The notes: generated by a model not told the origin, from the letters alone. A stretch of DNA of 9,844 nt from Bacteroidales bacterium (GCA_017555925.1 JAFZFL010000010.1:1-9844); one strand, 5' to 3'. Shown: positions 1 through 7,529, counted from the stretch's first letter. Program-made: numbers and translations.

Positions 1-906
1 CATCTCTATCTCTTTACTCAAAAGTTTTCGGTATCACCTGCAGATTCTGCCCTTTTGACATTTTCATTCCCTGTCGGCCCCGGATTTTACAATGTCTCTA
101 TAGAGAGGGAGGATACTGTGATTGTATCTGCTTGTATGGGGTATGAGCCAGAGAAGATAGCAAGTGAAAAGGATCCGGGATTCTCTTTTGAGGATTATTG
201 GGCCGGTATTGTTCAGGAACTGAGGGCTACTCCTGTTGTTGCGGAGCTCTCTAAGATTAAAAAAAACGGTGCAAAGTTGCGTAATATATATAGTGTAAAA
301 TTACAATCCATTGGTGGGGGCGTTATTGAGGGTTATTTGGCAGTTCCCAAGAAGAAAGGGACTTATAAAAGTGTGATAACCTGTACCGACAAGAATGAAA
401 AGGCATTCATGCCGGATGGTAACGTGAGAGGAGAAATTATAGACTTTGTTATATCTCCACGTAATGGTTGGTTACAAAAAGAGTATTATTACAGGACGCT
501 TTGTGTGGATGTAATAAGGGCCATTGATTATTTGTACAGGAGGGATGATGTTGATTTGAAGAATATTTTTCTTCAAGGCACAGGGCGAGGCGGTGCATTT
601 GTAGTTGCCGCATGTGCTTTGGATAATAGGATGGCAGGTGCAGCTGTATATGCACCGGGCCTCAGCAATGAGACAGTCCTAAATGAATTGAAACCTTATG
701 ATATAAAAAATCTGTCGGGAAGAGTAGAGTGCCCTATTGTTATGGGAGTAGGGTTGGAGGATGTTATCTGTACTCCAAGGCAGAATTTTGAAATTTATAA
801 TCCCATACCCGGTGCAAAACAGTATTATATTTTTGTAGAGGGACACAATCCTCCAGCTTTATGGAGGGAGATTGTTGATAATTTCTTTACTAAGTATCAG
901 CGTTAA
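1..906 (+). CDS. Acetyl-xylan-esterase-like (CE7 family) alpha/beta hydrolase, 5'-truncated, nucleophile serine missing
   Basis: The frame is open from base 1, so the gene starts upstream of the window; the TTG at 55 is not a convincing start. 301 residues are visible. The C-terminal two thirds resemble cephalosporin C deacetylase/acetyl xylan esterase (CE7): a tract EYYYRTLCVDVIRAIDYL (481-534) leads to the nucleophile elbow, and GLEDVICTP plus the following YN match the family's GLxDxxCPP...YN block. The usual elbow GxSQGG reads GTGRGG here, so the nucleophilic Ser is Gly (GGG, 583-585). The acid Asp (760-762) and His (844-846) remain. The stretch after VPKKKGTYKSV, where the oxyanion-hole region normally lies, is also unlike the family. 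The part before it (up to about base 290) looks like the non-catalytic N-terminal region of Bacteroidota members. Family assignment is fairly secure; I infer it is not a normal serine esterase. It ends 6 bases before manA, so it is probably co-transcribed with it. Confidence 0.75.
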   Translation, partial: HLYLFTQKFSVSPADSALLTFSFPVGPGFYNVSIEREDTVIVSACMGYEPEKIASEKDPGFSFEDYWAGIVQELRATPVVAELSKIKKNGAKLRNIYSVKLQSIGGGVIEGYLAVPKKKGTYKSVITCTDKNEKAFMPDGNVRGEIIDFVISPRNGWLQKEYYYRTLCVDVIRAIDYLYRRDDVDLKNIFLQGTGRGGAFVVAACALDNRMAGAAVYAPGLSNETVLNELKPYDIKNLSGRVECPIVMGVGLEDVICTPRQNFEIYNPIPGAKQYYIFVEGHNPPALWREIVDNFFTKYQR

Positions 907-912
907 AGACAT

Positions 913-1968
913 ATGCAAAGAGGTTACATAAAATATCCGTTAAAATTCAGACCTGTTTTCAAACTTACAATATGGGGAGGAAACAGAATAGCCTCATTCA
1001 TGGATAGAGAGGAGTGTGCAGAGAGTATGGCACTGTTGCAGGAGGGTAAGATAGGCGAGTGTTGGGGCGTTTCTGCTGTTGAAGGATATGAGTCGGTAGT
1101 AATTAATGGAGAACTTAAGGGTATGTCGCTTCCTGAGGTGGCGGAGCTGTATGGAGAAAAATTGTTGGGTACAAAGAATGCGGAGCTTTTCAACAGAAAG
1201 TTCCCTTTGCTTGTAAAGTTTATTGATGCGGCCCATGATTTGTCTGTACAGGTTCATCCCAACGATATGATTGCCGCTGAACGTCATGGTGGAATTGGCA
1301 AGACGGAAATGTGGTATGTGATTGAATCTGAGAGCAAAGCTTCATTGTTGAGTGGCTTTGCAAAAGATATTTCAAAAGCTGATTTTGCAAAAATGGAGGG
1401 GCAACAGGTTTTGGATTCTCTCAAAAGGTTCGATATATCGGAGGGCGATCTCTTCTATTTGCCGGCAGGAACCGTACACAGTATAGGGGCAGGTGCCTTC
1501 ATAGCTGAAATCCAGCAGAGCTCAGACATCACTTACAGAATATATGATTTTGACAGGGTAGATGACTCAGGAAAAAGAAGGGAACTTCATATAGAGCAGG
1601 CCCTTGATGCTATAGATTTTTCTATAAAAGGTGATGTATGTAAAATTTCATATAAAGAGTTAAGTTCAAACTCGGACAATCTTTGGGATTATGCATTCAA
1701 GGCTGTTGAATGTAAATATTTCTCTACTTCTGTAGTGAAATTGTCGCGTGCTCAAGCCAGTGAAAAAGAGTATTCTCTCAATTTTGCCCATATTGATTCA
1801 TTTGTTATAATAACCTGTGTCAAAGGAGCTGCAAAATTGTGTTATGGCAATGGAGAAAAAATGAACGTTGCCAGAGGAGATGTCATACTGCTTCCTGCAG
1901 ATTTGCAAAGTGTCAATATTTTAGTAGATAGCGAGAATAAGTTCGAATTTCTTGAAACCCACATTTAG
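913..1968 (+). CDS. manA: Mannose-6-phosphate isomerase, class I
   Basis: Cytoplasmic zinc enzyme interconverting mannose 6-phosphate and fructose 6-phosphate, which links mannose use and GDP-mannose precursors to glycolysis. The 351-residue product carries the cupin metal site in order: Q113 and H115 in SVQVHPND, E132 in GKTEMWYVIE, and H189 in LPAGTVHSIGAG. The catalytic Arg is R209 in DITYRIYDFDR. The N-terminal KLTIWGGNRI and the ECWGVS segment are also typical of the Bacillus-like class I family. The length is slightly above the roughly 315-325 usual for that group. The ATG at 913 has no Shine-Dalgarno sequence, but it sits 6 bases after the preceding stop, and the family's N-terminal strand begins immediately. 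The stop lies 2 bases before aroE. A related sugar-phosphate isomerase specificity cannot be excluded, but all key residues are present. Confidence 0.93.
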   Translation: MQRGYIKYPLKFRPVFKLTIWGGNRIASFMDREECAESMALLQEGKIGECWGVSAVEGYESVVINGELKGMSLPEVAELYGEKLLGTKNAELFNRKFPLLVKFIDAAHDLSVQVHPNDMIAAERHGGIGKTEMWYVIESESKASLLSGFAKDISKADFAKMEGQQVLDSLKRFDISEGDLFYLPAGTVHSIGAGAFIAEIQQSSDITYRIYDFDRVDDSGKRRELHIEQALDAIDFSIKGDVCKISYKELSSNSDNLWDYAFKAVECKYFSTSVVKLSRAQASEKEYSLNFAHIDSFVIITCVKGAAKLCYGNGEKMNVARGDVILLPADLQSVNILVDSENKFEFLETHI

Positions 1969-1970
1969 CA

Positions 1971-2753
1971 ATGTCACGATTTGGTCTGATAGGAAATCCT
2001 ATTTCACATTCAAAGAGTCCGGCACTCTTTAAAGCTGGTTATGGGGAGTGTAATCATACCTACTCACTTTTTGAGACTCAAACGGTAGAGGAGGCAATAG
2101 AGCTCTTCAAAGGGAGCAATATCAAGGGAGTGAATGTAACTTCACCATTCAAGGATGCTGTTATGGCTTTTGTTGATTTTCCCGACAGAATATCATCCAT
2201 TTTAGGAAGTGCAAATGTTTTGTTGAAAGGGGATGGTGAAGAGAAACTCTTCTCATACAACACAGATTATTATGGCGTAAAGAATACAATAAATGAGTTT
2301 CTGTCGGAGTTAGATTCGGGTGACAAAAAGAGGAGGGTTGCGGTTATTGGTGCAGGAGGAGCGGGTAAGGCGGCAGCATTGGCCATGTGTGATTCGGGTT
2401 ATGAGGTTACTTTGGTTAACCGTTCGGCCGGCAGAATCAAGGAGTTTGCAGATCTTATAGGGGCTTCATATATGCCATTGGATAGCGTGCTTGAAGTAGT
2501 TTCAAATTCAGATATTATAATATACTCATTGGCATTTCCTGTTGCAGGTATCGAGAGCGCAGATTTGAAGGGAAAGATAATATTTGAGGCTAATTATGCT
2601 AAACCATCGCTGGCACGTTGCGCCAATCTTGACTCTGTCCATTATATTGACGGCAGGTACTGGTTATATCATCAGGCTATACCGGCTTTTGAACTCTTTA
2701 CTGGAGAATCTCCAAATATATTGGAAATGAGGAAAGTAATGGGGCTTGAATAA
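1971..2753 (+). CDS. aroE: Shikimate dehydrogenase (NADP+)
   Basis: Reduces 3-dehydroshikimate to shikimate with NADPH, the fourth step of the chorismate pathway to aromatic amino acids, in the cytoplasm. The 260-residue protein shows the substrate-binding S14 and S16 in NPISHSKSP, the catalytic Lys K61 in NVTSPFK, N82, and D99 in YNTDYYG. The Rossmann glycine motif GAGGAG spans residues 127-132, and NRS (150-152) lies where NADP-preferring members have NRT. The C-terminal YHQAIPAFELFTG supplies the conserved Gln. The second active-site loop reads GSAN instead of the more common GAVN. The length is near the usual 250-280. The ATG at 1971, 2 bases after the manA stop, is the only reasonable start, because the conserved FGLIGNPISHS strand begins at once. 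Translational coupling with manA is likely. Confidence 0.95.
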   Translation: MSRFGLIGNPISHSKSPALFKAGYGECNHTYSLFETQTVEEAIELFKGSNIKGVNVTSPFKDAVMAFVDFPDRISSILGSANVLLKGDGEEKLFSYNTDYYGVKNTINEFLSELDSGDKKRRVAVIGAGGAGKAAALAMCDSGYEVTLVNRSAGRIKEFADLIGASYMPLDSVLEVVSNSDIIIYSLAFPVAGIESADLKGKIIFEANYAKPSLARCANLDSVHYIDGRYWLYHQAIPAFELFTGESPNILEMRKVMGLE

Positions 2754-2792
2754 AAAAACAATTTTTTACTTCAAAATATCGTCAGAATATTG

Positions 2793-2800
2793 TAATTTTG
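2793..2800 (+). promoter_or_regulatory. Probable -7 box of the ssb-purA promoter
   Basis: TAATTTTG matches the Bacteroidota -7 consensus TAnnTTTG and lies 19 bases before the ssb ATG. Transcription would begin at about 2804-2808, giving a leader of only 12-16 bases. No clear TTTG -33 element is found 19-21 bases upstream; there is only the T-rich stretch at 2762-2769. The preceding aroE gene has no GC-rich terminator, so read-through from upstream may also contribute. Confidence 0.45.
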
Positions 2801-2819
2801 GCCGTTAAAATGTTTTGAT

Positions 2820-3251
2820 ATGTCATTCAATAAGGTCTTATTAATAGGAAATGTAGGAAAAGAGCCTGAAGTAAGGCATCTTGAGTCGGGTGTGGCAGTA
2901 GCATCATTCACTTTGGCTACAACCGAGAGATTTAAAGATAGAAATGGTGTTATGCAGGATCAGACAGAGTGGCATAACATTGTCTGCTGGAGAAACTTGG
3001 CTGAACTCTCTGAGAAGTATATAAATAAAGGAAGCCAAATTTTTGTTGAGGGTAAAATAAGAACCAGAAGCTGGCAGGATCAGACTGGTCAGAAGAGATA
3101 TACAACAGAGATAGTTGCGGATAATATAAGATTGTTGGGCAGGAGAAGTGATTCGGCACAACCTGGCACATACCAGGAGCAACGTCCGGTATCGCAGCCA
3201 CAAATTCCTGACTACTCGGCTGATGAGGTTTCAGACGATCTTCCATTCTAA
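2820..3251 (+). CDS. ssb: Single-stranded DNA-binding protein
   Basis: Binds and protects single-stranded DNA during replication, recombination and repair, and recruits partner proteins through its C-terminal tip. The 143-residue product has one OB fold over about residues 1-110, opening with SFNKVLLIGNVGKEPEVR. Aromatic DNA-stacking residues include W51 and W57 in EWHNIVCWRNLAE and W85 in RTRSWQDQ, followed by TTEIVADNIRLLG. A short Gln/Pro-rich disordered linker (about 111-133) leads to the acidic tip DDLPF, the equivalent of DDDIPF in E. coli. The linker is shorter than in the 178-residue E. coli protein, which is common in this phylum. The ATG at 2820 fits the family N-terminus. A two-codon ORF (ATG TTT TGA, 2810-2818) ends one base before it. 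purA follows after 32 bases, so the two genes are probably co-transcribed. Confidence 0.96.
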   Translation: MSFNKVLLIGNVGKEPEVRHLESGVAVASFTLATTERFKDRNGVMQDQTEWHNIVCWRNLAELSEKYINKGSQIFVEGKIRTRSWQDQTGQKRYTTEIVADNIRLLGRRSDSAQPGTYQEQRPVSQPQIPDYSADEVSDDLPF

Positions 3252-3283
3252 TTTTTATCAGAAATAACTTAATAATTCAATAT

Positions 3284-4549
3284 ATGAAAGTAGATGTAGT
3301 TCTTGGTTTACAATGGGGTGATGAGGGTAAAGGTAAGATAGTAGACGTTCTTGCCAATACATATCCTGTTATTGCCAGATTCCAAGGTGGCCCCAATGCC
3401 GGTCACTCCCTCCATTTTGAAGGGAAAAAGTTTGTATTGCACACTGTTCCGTCGGGAGTATTCAGAGATAATGCCATCAATTTTATAGGAAACGGTGTTG
3501 TAATAGATCCAATTATTTTTAGAGCAGAATGTGAGGAGATTGAGGCTATGGGAGTTCCTGTAAGGGAGAGAGTTGCAATTGCAAAAAAAGCACATCTTAT
3601 ACTTCCTACACATCGTGTTCTTGATGCAGCTTCAGAGGCTTCGATGGGTGCTGGTAAGATTGGCTCAACACTTAAAGGTATTGGCCCTACATATATGGAC
3701 AAAACTGGCCGTAAAGGCTTGAGAGTAGGTGATATTCTTACTTCCAACTTTGTAGAGAGGTATGAGGCTCTGAAATTGACACATCAGAAGACTCTTGAGC
3801 AATATAAAGGTTTTGAATATGACATTACTGAGCAGGAGAAGGAGTGGATGAGAGCTGTGGAGTATTTGAAGAGCTTCAATATTGTTGACGGCGAGTATGA
3901 GATCAATAACTATCTTGCAAATGGCAGGGGCGTTCTTGCTGAAGGTGCCCAAGGCTCTATGCTTGATGTTGATTTTGGTTCATATCCGTTTGTAACTTCA
4001 TCTTCAACTACTTGTGCAGGTTCTTGCATTGGTTTGGGCGTAGCTCCAAGTAAGATAGGCAAAACCTATGGTATCTTTAAAGCATATTGTACAAGAGTTG
4101 GAAGTGGTCCATTCCCTACTGAACTTTTTGATGCAGACGGTGAGGAACTTCGTGCAAGAGGTTTTGAGTTCGGTGCCACTACAGGCCGCCCAAGAAGAAC
4201 CGGATGGTTGGATCTTCCTGCATTGAAATATACCATTATGTTAAATGGCGTGGATGAGCTTATAATGATGAAAGCAGATGTCCTTGACACATTTGATACA
4301 ATAAAGATGGCTGTCGGATACAAGGTAGACGGTGTTGAGACTGACAGAGTTCCATACGACACCTATGCTAATATTGAGCCTATATACAAAGAGTTCAAAG
4401 GTTGGAAAAAAGACCTTACTGCTATAAAGGATGAAAAGGAACTTCCTGTTGAGTTTATGGAGTACATAAAATTTATTGAAGCAGAATTGAATGTTCCTAT
4501 CAAGATTATCTCTTTGGGTCCCGACAGAGAACAGACAATTATCAGATAA
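3284..4549 (+). CDS. purA: Adenylosuccinate synthetase
   Basis: Joins IMP and aspartate using GTP to make adenylosuccinate, the first committed step from IMP to AMP. The product is a full-length 421 residues. The N-terminal GLQWGDEGKGK holds the catalytic Asp at residue 13, and GGPNAGHS holds the catalytic His at residue 41, both at the same numbers as in the E. coli enzyme. Further family blocks are GIGPTYMDKTGRKGLRVGD, EGAQGSMLDVDFGSYPFVT with SSSTTCAG, and the GTP/aspartate loop GATTGRPRRTGWLD. The C-terminus carries the ISLGPDREQTI block. No Shine-Dalgarno sequence precedes the ATG; the 32-base gap after ssb is A/T-rich with no promoter that I can see. A strong intrinsic terminator begins 27 bases after the stop, marking the end of the ssb-purA unit. 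Confidence 0.98.
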   Translation: MKVDVVLGLQWGDEGKGKIVDVLANTYPVIARFQGGPNAGHSLHFEGKKFVLHTVPSGVFRDNAINFIGNGVVIDPIIFRAECEEIEAMGVPVRERVAIAKKAHLILPTHRVLDAASEASMGAGKIGSTLKGIGPTYMDKTGRKGLRVGDILTSNFVERYEALKLTHQKTLEQYKGFEYDITEQEKEWMRAVEYLKSFNIVDGEYEINNYLANGRGVLAEGAQGSMLDVDFGSYPFVTSSSTTCAGSCIGLGVAPSKIGKTYGIFKAYCTRVGSGPFPTELFDADGEELRARGFEFGATTGRPRRTGWLDLPALKYTIMLNGVDELIMMKADVLDTFDTIKMAVGYKVDGVETDRVPYDTYANIEPIYKEFKGWKKDLTAIKDEKELPVEFMEYIKFIEAELNVPIKIISLGPDREQTIIR

Positions 4550-4575
4550 CAGTTTTTGTTTACTTGCAAATATCA

Positions 4576-4603
4576 GGGTTGGCCATCGGGCCAGCCCTTT
4601 TTT
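4576..4603 (+). terminator. Intrinsic terminator of ssb-purA
   Basis: GGGTTGGCC and GGCCAGCCC form a 9-bp stem, with one G-U pair, around the 4-base loop ATCG, followed directly by six T residues (4598-4603). It lies 27 bases after the purA stop and is a textbook Rho-independent terminator for plus-strand transcription. Confidence 0.92.
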
Positions 4604-4606
4604 GTC

Positions 4607-4641
4607 AAAAAAAAGAAGCGGCCCATTTTTTTATGAGCCGC
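4607..4641 (-). terminator. Intrinsic terminator of the MFS gene pair
   Basis: Read on the minus strand, GCGGCTCAT and ATGGGCCGC pair over 9 bp (one G-U) around an A6 loop (stem arms at 4633-4641 and 4618-4626). They are followed by TTC and then a run of eight T residues (4614-4607). It lies about 29 bases beyond the stop of the downstream MFS gene, and only three bases separate its T-run from the T-tract of the opposing purA terminator. Confidence 0.9.
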
Positions 4642-4654
4642 CCTTGAAAATTAT

Positions 4655-4669
4655 TGGGTAACAATTACC
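4655..4669. other. Small inverted repeat next to the MFS stop codon
   Basis: GGGTAA-CAA-TTACCC is a perfect 6-bp inverted repeat directly adjoining the stop codon of the minus-strand MFS gene (stop at 4672-4670). On the plus strand it is followed by TATTTTTG, so it could act as a weak backup terminator against purA read-through. On the minus strand it could protect the mRNA 3' end. The structure is visible; the role is inference. Confidence 0.4.
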
Positions 4670-6058
4670 CTATTTTTGTCTGTTAGGAACATCAAGGTTC
4701 AATTGAGGATTCTTCTTTGATGAGAAGTATAGCAATAATGAAACCGAGATGGCAACAATGCCCAAGCCGATGAAAATGTACTCAGCGTTGATGGCTGCAT
4801 TTTCAAGAAGTTTGATGTCTGTTACACCATCAACTTTTGCAAGGATTTTTCCTACAAAGATAGGAACTGTCATCATACCCATATTCTGAATCCAATAGAT
4901 TAGCGAGTATGCTGTACCAAGATTCTTCTCAGGAACAATCTTTGGAACTGATGGCCACATTGCAGCAGGAACAAGAGAGTAGCCCACACCAAGGATGGCA
5001 ATACCAATGTAACCCCAAATAGGAGCACCTGGCGCAAATGCAATTATAAGGTGAGCAACAAATACCATTACAGAACCTGTAATCATCCATGTTGTAGCTT
5101 TACCAATCTTATCTACCAATGTACCGAACAATGGTGTGAAAACTACTGTAAAGAAAGGAATCATTGATACCATAAGAGATGCTGTCTGTGCAAAATTTGC
5201 AGCATTCTCTGCACCAAATCTTGGGATAAGGATAGCAGTAGCAAATTTCTTGAATGAGATGATGCAGCAATAGAAGAATACACAAAGAAGAGAGATCAAC
5301 AAATAGTGCTTGTTGCCAAGAATTTTGAAGATGTCTGAGAATTTGAATTTATCCTCTTCTGCAGTCTGAACTTTATCTGTAGTACCGGCCTGTTTGTCGA
5401 ATTTGGCATCCATTGCAACAAAGATACCCCAAACAACTGCACCTATCATCAAAAGGCATAGACCAAAGAATGCAGGTCTGTTGGTTACATCAAGAGGATA
5501 ACCTGCCTCTGACTCTTTAACCAATACAGGAGAAAGAAGAAGGGCTGCAGCTGTACCCAAGCGTGCGATTGCCAATTGAAGACCCATAGCCAATGCCATA
5601 GATTTGCCTTTGAACCATTTGGCAATAGAACGTGTTACAGCAACACCGGCAATCTCACTACCCAAACCGAACAACATGCATCCAACGTACGCGATTGTCA
5701 AAGAGTGACCCGACTCAACAATAGATTGTGAAGAGATGGTTACATAAACCAAAGCTGCTCCGGCAGCCATAAGGCCTACGAAGATAGAACCTGTAACGCG
5801 TACACCCCATTTGTCAAGAAGCATACCGCATACAATCAGACCTCCCCATACGCAAAGGAATGAGTATCCGCCTGCATAAAAACCATAATCTTGTGAGTTC
5901 CAACCCAACTGCAGAATGTCAGGATTCTGGAAAATGTGTGAAATTGTAGAGAACATGTCGTCAAAGAAGTACGACGCAAACATTGGTACAACCAGGCAAG
6001 CCCAGGCAATCCAACAGGCACTTTTGCTCTCTTTTAAGGATTTTACTGCGTTTGTCAT
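4670..6058 (-). CDS. Major facilitator superfamily transporter, second gene of a tandem paralogous pair
   Basis: Inner-membrane secondary transporter of 462 residues with about 12 hydrophobic segments in two halves. Each half has an MFS motif-A-like loop after its second segment: LDKWGVRVTG (81-90) and GTLVDKIGK (312-320). The charged central loop (about 212-245) reads DAKFDKQ...DKFKFSDIFKIL. A hallmark stretch AKWFKGKSMALAMGL (146-160) continues into AIARLG, and VPAAMWPSVPKIVPEKNLG spans 363-381; both are nearly repeated in the upstream gene. The WFKGK...LA..LQL..AR.G pattern recalls the eukaryotic MFSD1 group and related bacterial MFS proteins; the substrate is unknown. The C-terminus ends in a soluble tail, LNLDVPNRQK. 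The ATG at 6058 starts a short polar N-terminus before the first membrane segment. A 39-base gap without a promoter separates it from the upstream paralog, so the two are probably co-transcribed. Confidence 0.88.
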   Translation of the reverse strand: MTNAVKSLKESKSACWIAWACLVVPMFASYFFDDMFSTISHIFQNPDILQLGWNSQDYGFYAGGYSFLCVWGGLIVCGMLLDKWGVRVTGSIFVGLMAAGAALVYVTISSQSIVESGHSLTIAYVGCMLFGLGSEIAGVAVTRSIAKWFKGKSMALAMGLQLAIARLGTAAALLLSPVLVKESEAGYPLDVTNRPAFFGLCLLMIGAVVWGIFVAMDAKFDKQAGTTDKVQTAEEDKFKFSDIFKILGNKHYLLISLLCVFFYCCIISFKKFATAILIPRFGAENAANFAQTASLMVSMIPFFTVVFTPLFGTLVDKIGKATTWMITGSVMVFVAHLIIAFAPGAPIWGYIGIAILGVGYSLVPAAMWPSVPKIVPEKNLGTAYSLIYWIQNMGMMTVPIFVGKILAKVDGVTDIKLLENAAINAEYIFIGLGIVAISVSLLLYFSSKKNPQLNLDVPNRQK

Positions 6059-6097
6059 AAATTATAAGTGTTTTATTTATTAATAATAATTAGTTAT

Positions 6098-7453
6098 CTA
6101 TTTGATATTAGGCAACTCAAGACCATAGCCCTTCTTCTTGTCCTCAACTTTGAGCCATAGACCAAGCAGTAGAGCTGCAACACCAAGAGATGAGAAGATA
6201 AGCATAGGAACTGTATATCCGCCTGTTTTGTCAAGACTCCATCCAATGATGATAGGGAATGCCATAAGTCCAATGTTCTGAATCCAGAAGATTACAGAGT
6301 AAGCAGAACCAAGGTATCTCTCCTCCACAAGTTTAGGAACAGATGGCCAAAGAGCTGCAGGAACCAATGAGAATGAAATGCCCAATAGAATGATTGCCGC
6401 GTATGCAATAGGTTTTGTAAGAGGAACAAGTGCAAATACAAGGTGGCATGTACTCATAAGGATTGCACCCAAGATAAGCATTGAAGCTCCCTTACCTTTG
6501 TTGTCAAGGAATGCACCCAAGAATGGAGTAAGAAGCATTGCTCCGACAGGGAACAAAGAGAATAGTCCTGATGCCTGGGATGTTGTCATATTAAGATTTG
6601 TCTCCAACATTCCTGTAGCAAATTTCTGGAATGGGAATATTGCTGAGTAGTAAAGTACGCACAAGCCTGCAACTATTAGGAATGTCTTGCTTGAGAACAA
6701 TTTGCCAATATCACTGATTTTGAATTGTTCCTCAGCCTCTTCTGCTGCAACCTCACCCATCTGTTTATCCAGTTTTTTATCCATAAATGTAAAGATGGTA
6801 TAGGTTAGAAGACCAATGATAAGAAGGATTGTGCAGAAAAGAACAGGTGTTACTACAGTTGGCATAGCCTCATTTGCCCATGTAGATAGTGCAGGGGAGA
6901 GTTGGAATACAGCAAATACGCCCAAACGTGCAATTGCCATCTCAAGGCCCATTGCCAAAGCCATCTCTTTGCCTTTAAACCATTTTGCAATGGCTTTAGA
7001 TACTGTTACGCCTGCCATTTCAACACCGCAACCAAAAATCATAAAGCCAAGTGAGGCCAATTTGGCTGTTGCTGGGAAACTTGTCCAGAATGAGTTAAGG
7101 AACTGATATAGTCCTGATTCTGGTGTGAACATGTCGCTGATAGCATACAATTTAACAGAGGCTCCAATTACCATTACTATTCCCGACAGCACTCCTGTGA
7201 AGCGGATACCCATTTTATCAAGAATGATTCCGGCAAAAATCAGGAAAAATACAAAAACGTTAAGGAAGTACTCGGAACTGCAGAAAGTACCGTAGGTCTC
7301 TGCAGACCAGCCTTTAGATGTTTCCAATAGCGTTGAAAGAGGAGAAAGCACGTCTACGAACATATATGCAAAGAACATCATCAGTGCAATGAGAAACAAT
7401 GCTGTCCAGCGTGCAACAAAATTGTCATTAATTAGTTTTTTAACTTGATTCAT
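6098..7453 (-). CDS. Major facilitator superfamily transporter, first gene of a tandem paralogous pair
   Basis: Inner-membrane transporter of 451 residues, clearly homologous to the gene that follows it. About 12 hydrophobic segments are visible. The motif-A-like loop LDKMGIRFTG lies at 78-87, and AKWFKGKEMALAMGLEMAI (156-174) is followed by ARLG. The central charged loop contains DKKLDKQMG and FKISDIGKLF, and VPAALWPSVPKLVEERYLG matches its partner almost residue for residue. The loop after the second periplasmic-side segment (about 105-125) is longer and different from the partner's, which suggests different substrates or a heteromeric arrangement. The protein ends in the tail KKGYGLELPNIK, echoing LNLDVPN of its neighbour. 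The ATG at 7453 is preceded by an A-rich leader; a promoter match lies about 46-76 bases upstream. The sequence does not show the substrate; a peptide, organic acid or sugar-derived solute are all possible. Confidence 0.88.
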   Translation of the reverse strand: MNQVKKLINDNFVARWTALFLIALMMFFAYMFVDVLSPLSTLLETSKGWSAETYGTFCSSEYFLNVFVFFLIFAGIILDKMGIRFTGVLSGIVMVIGASVKLYAISDMFTPESGLYQFLNSFWTSFPATAKLASLGFMIFGCGVEMAGVTVSKAIAKWFKGKEMALAMGLEMAIARLGVFAVFQLSPALSTWANEAMPTVVTPVLFCTILLIIGLLTYTIFTFMDKKLDKQMGEVAAEEAEEQFKISDIGKLFSSKTFLIVAGLCVLYYSAIFPFQKFATGMLETNLNMTTSQASGLFSLFPVGAMLLTPFLGAFLDNKGKGASMLILGAILMSTCHLVFALVPLTKPIAYAAIILLGISFSLVPAALWPSVPKLVEERYLGSAYSVIFWIQNIGLMAFPIIIGWSLDKTGGYTVPMLIFSSLGVAALLLGLWLKVEDKKKGYGLELPNIK

Positions 7454-7498
7454 TATTATTGTTTTTTATTAGTTTTCCTTTTTTGGTCAGATAATTGA

Positions 7499-7529
7499 GC
7501 AAGATACGAAATTTAAGTAAAACCCCAAA
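7499..7529 (-). promoter_or_regulatory. Probable promoter of the MFS transporter pair
   Basis: On the minus strand, TTTG (7529-7526) is separated by exactly 19 bases from TATCTTGC (7506-7499). This fits the Bacteroidota pattern TTTG-N19-21-TAnnTTTG except for the final two bases of the -7 box. The leader would be about 40 bases, A-rich near the ATG at 7453. Confidence 0.6.

Noticed and set aside
55..57. TTG as the start codon of the CE7-like gene
   Set aside because: The same frame is open back to base 1, and the visible residues before it continue the N-terminal region, so the gene simply begins outside the window.
2751..2770. Possible terminator after aroE (A7 then CAA then T6)
   Set aside because: The stem would be only A-T pairs with no GC core and no following U-run; too weak to call.
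3403..3747. Minus-strand ORF of 114 codons inside purA
   Set aside because: It is antisense to invariant purA active-site blocks and has no recognisable motif or start context.
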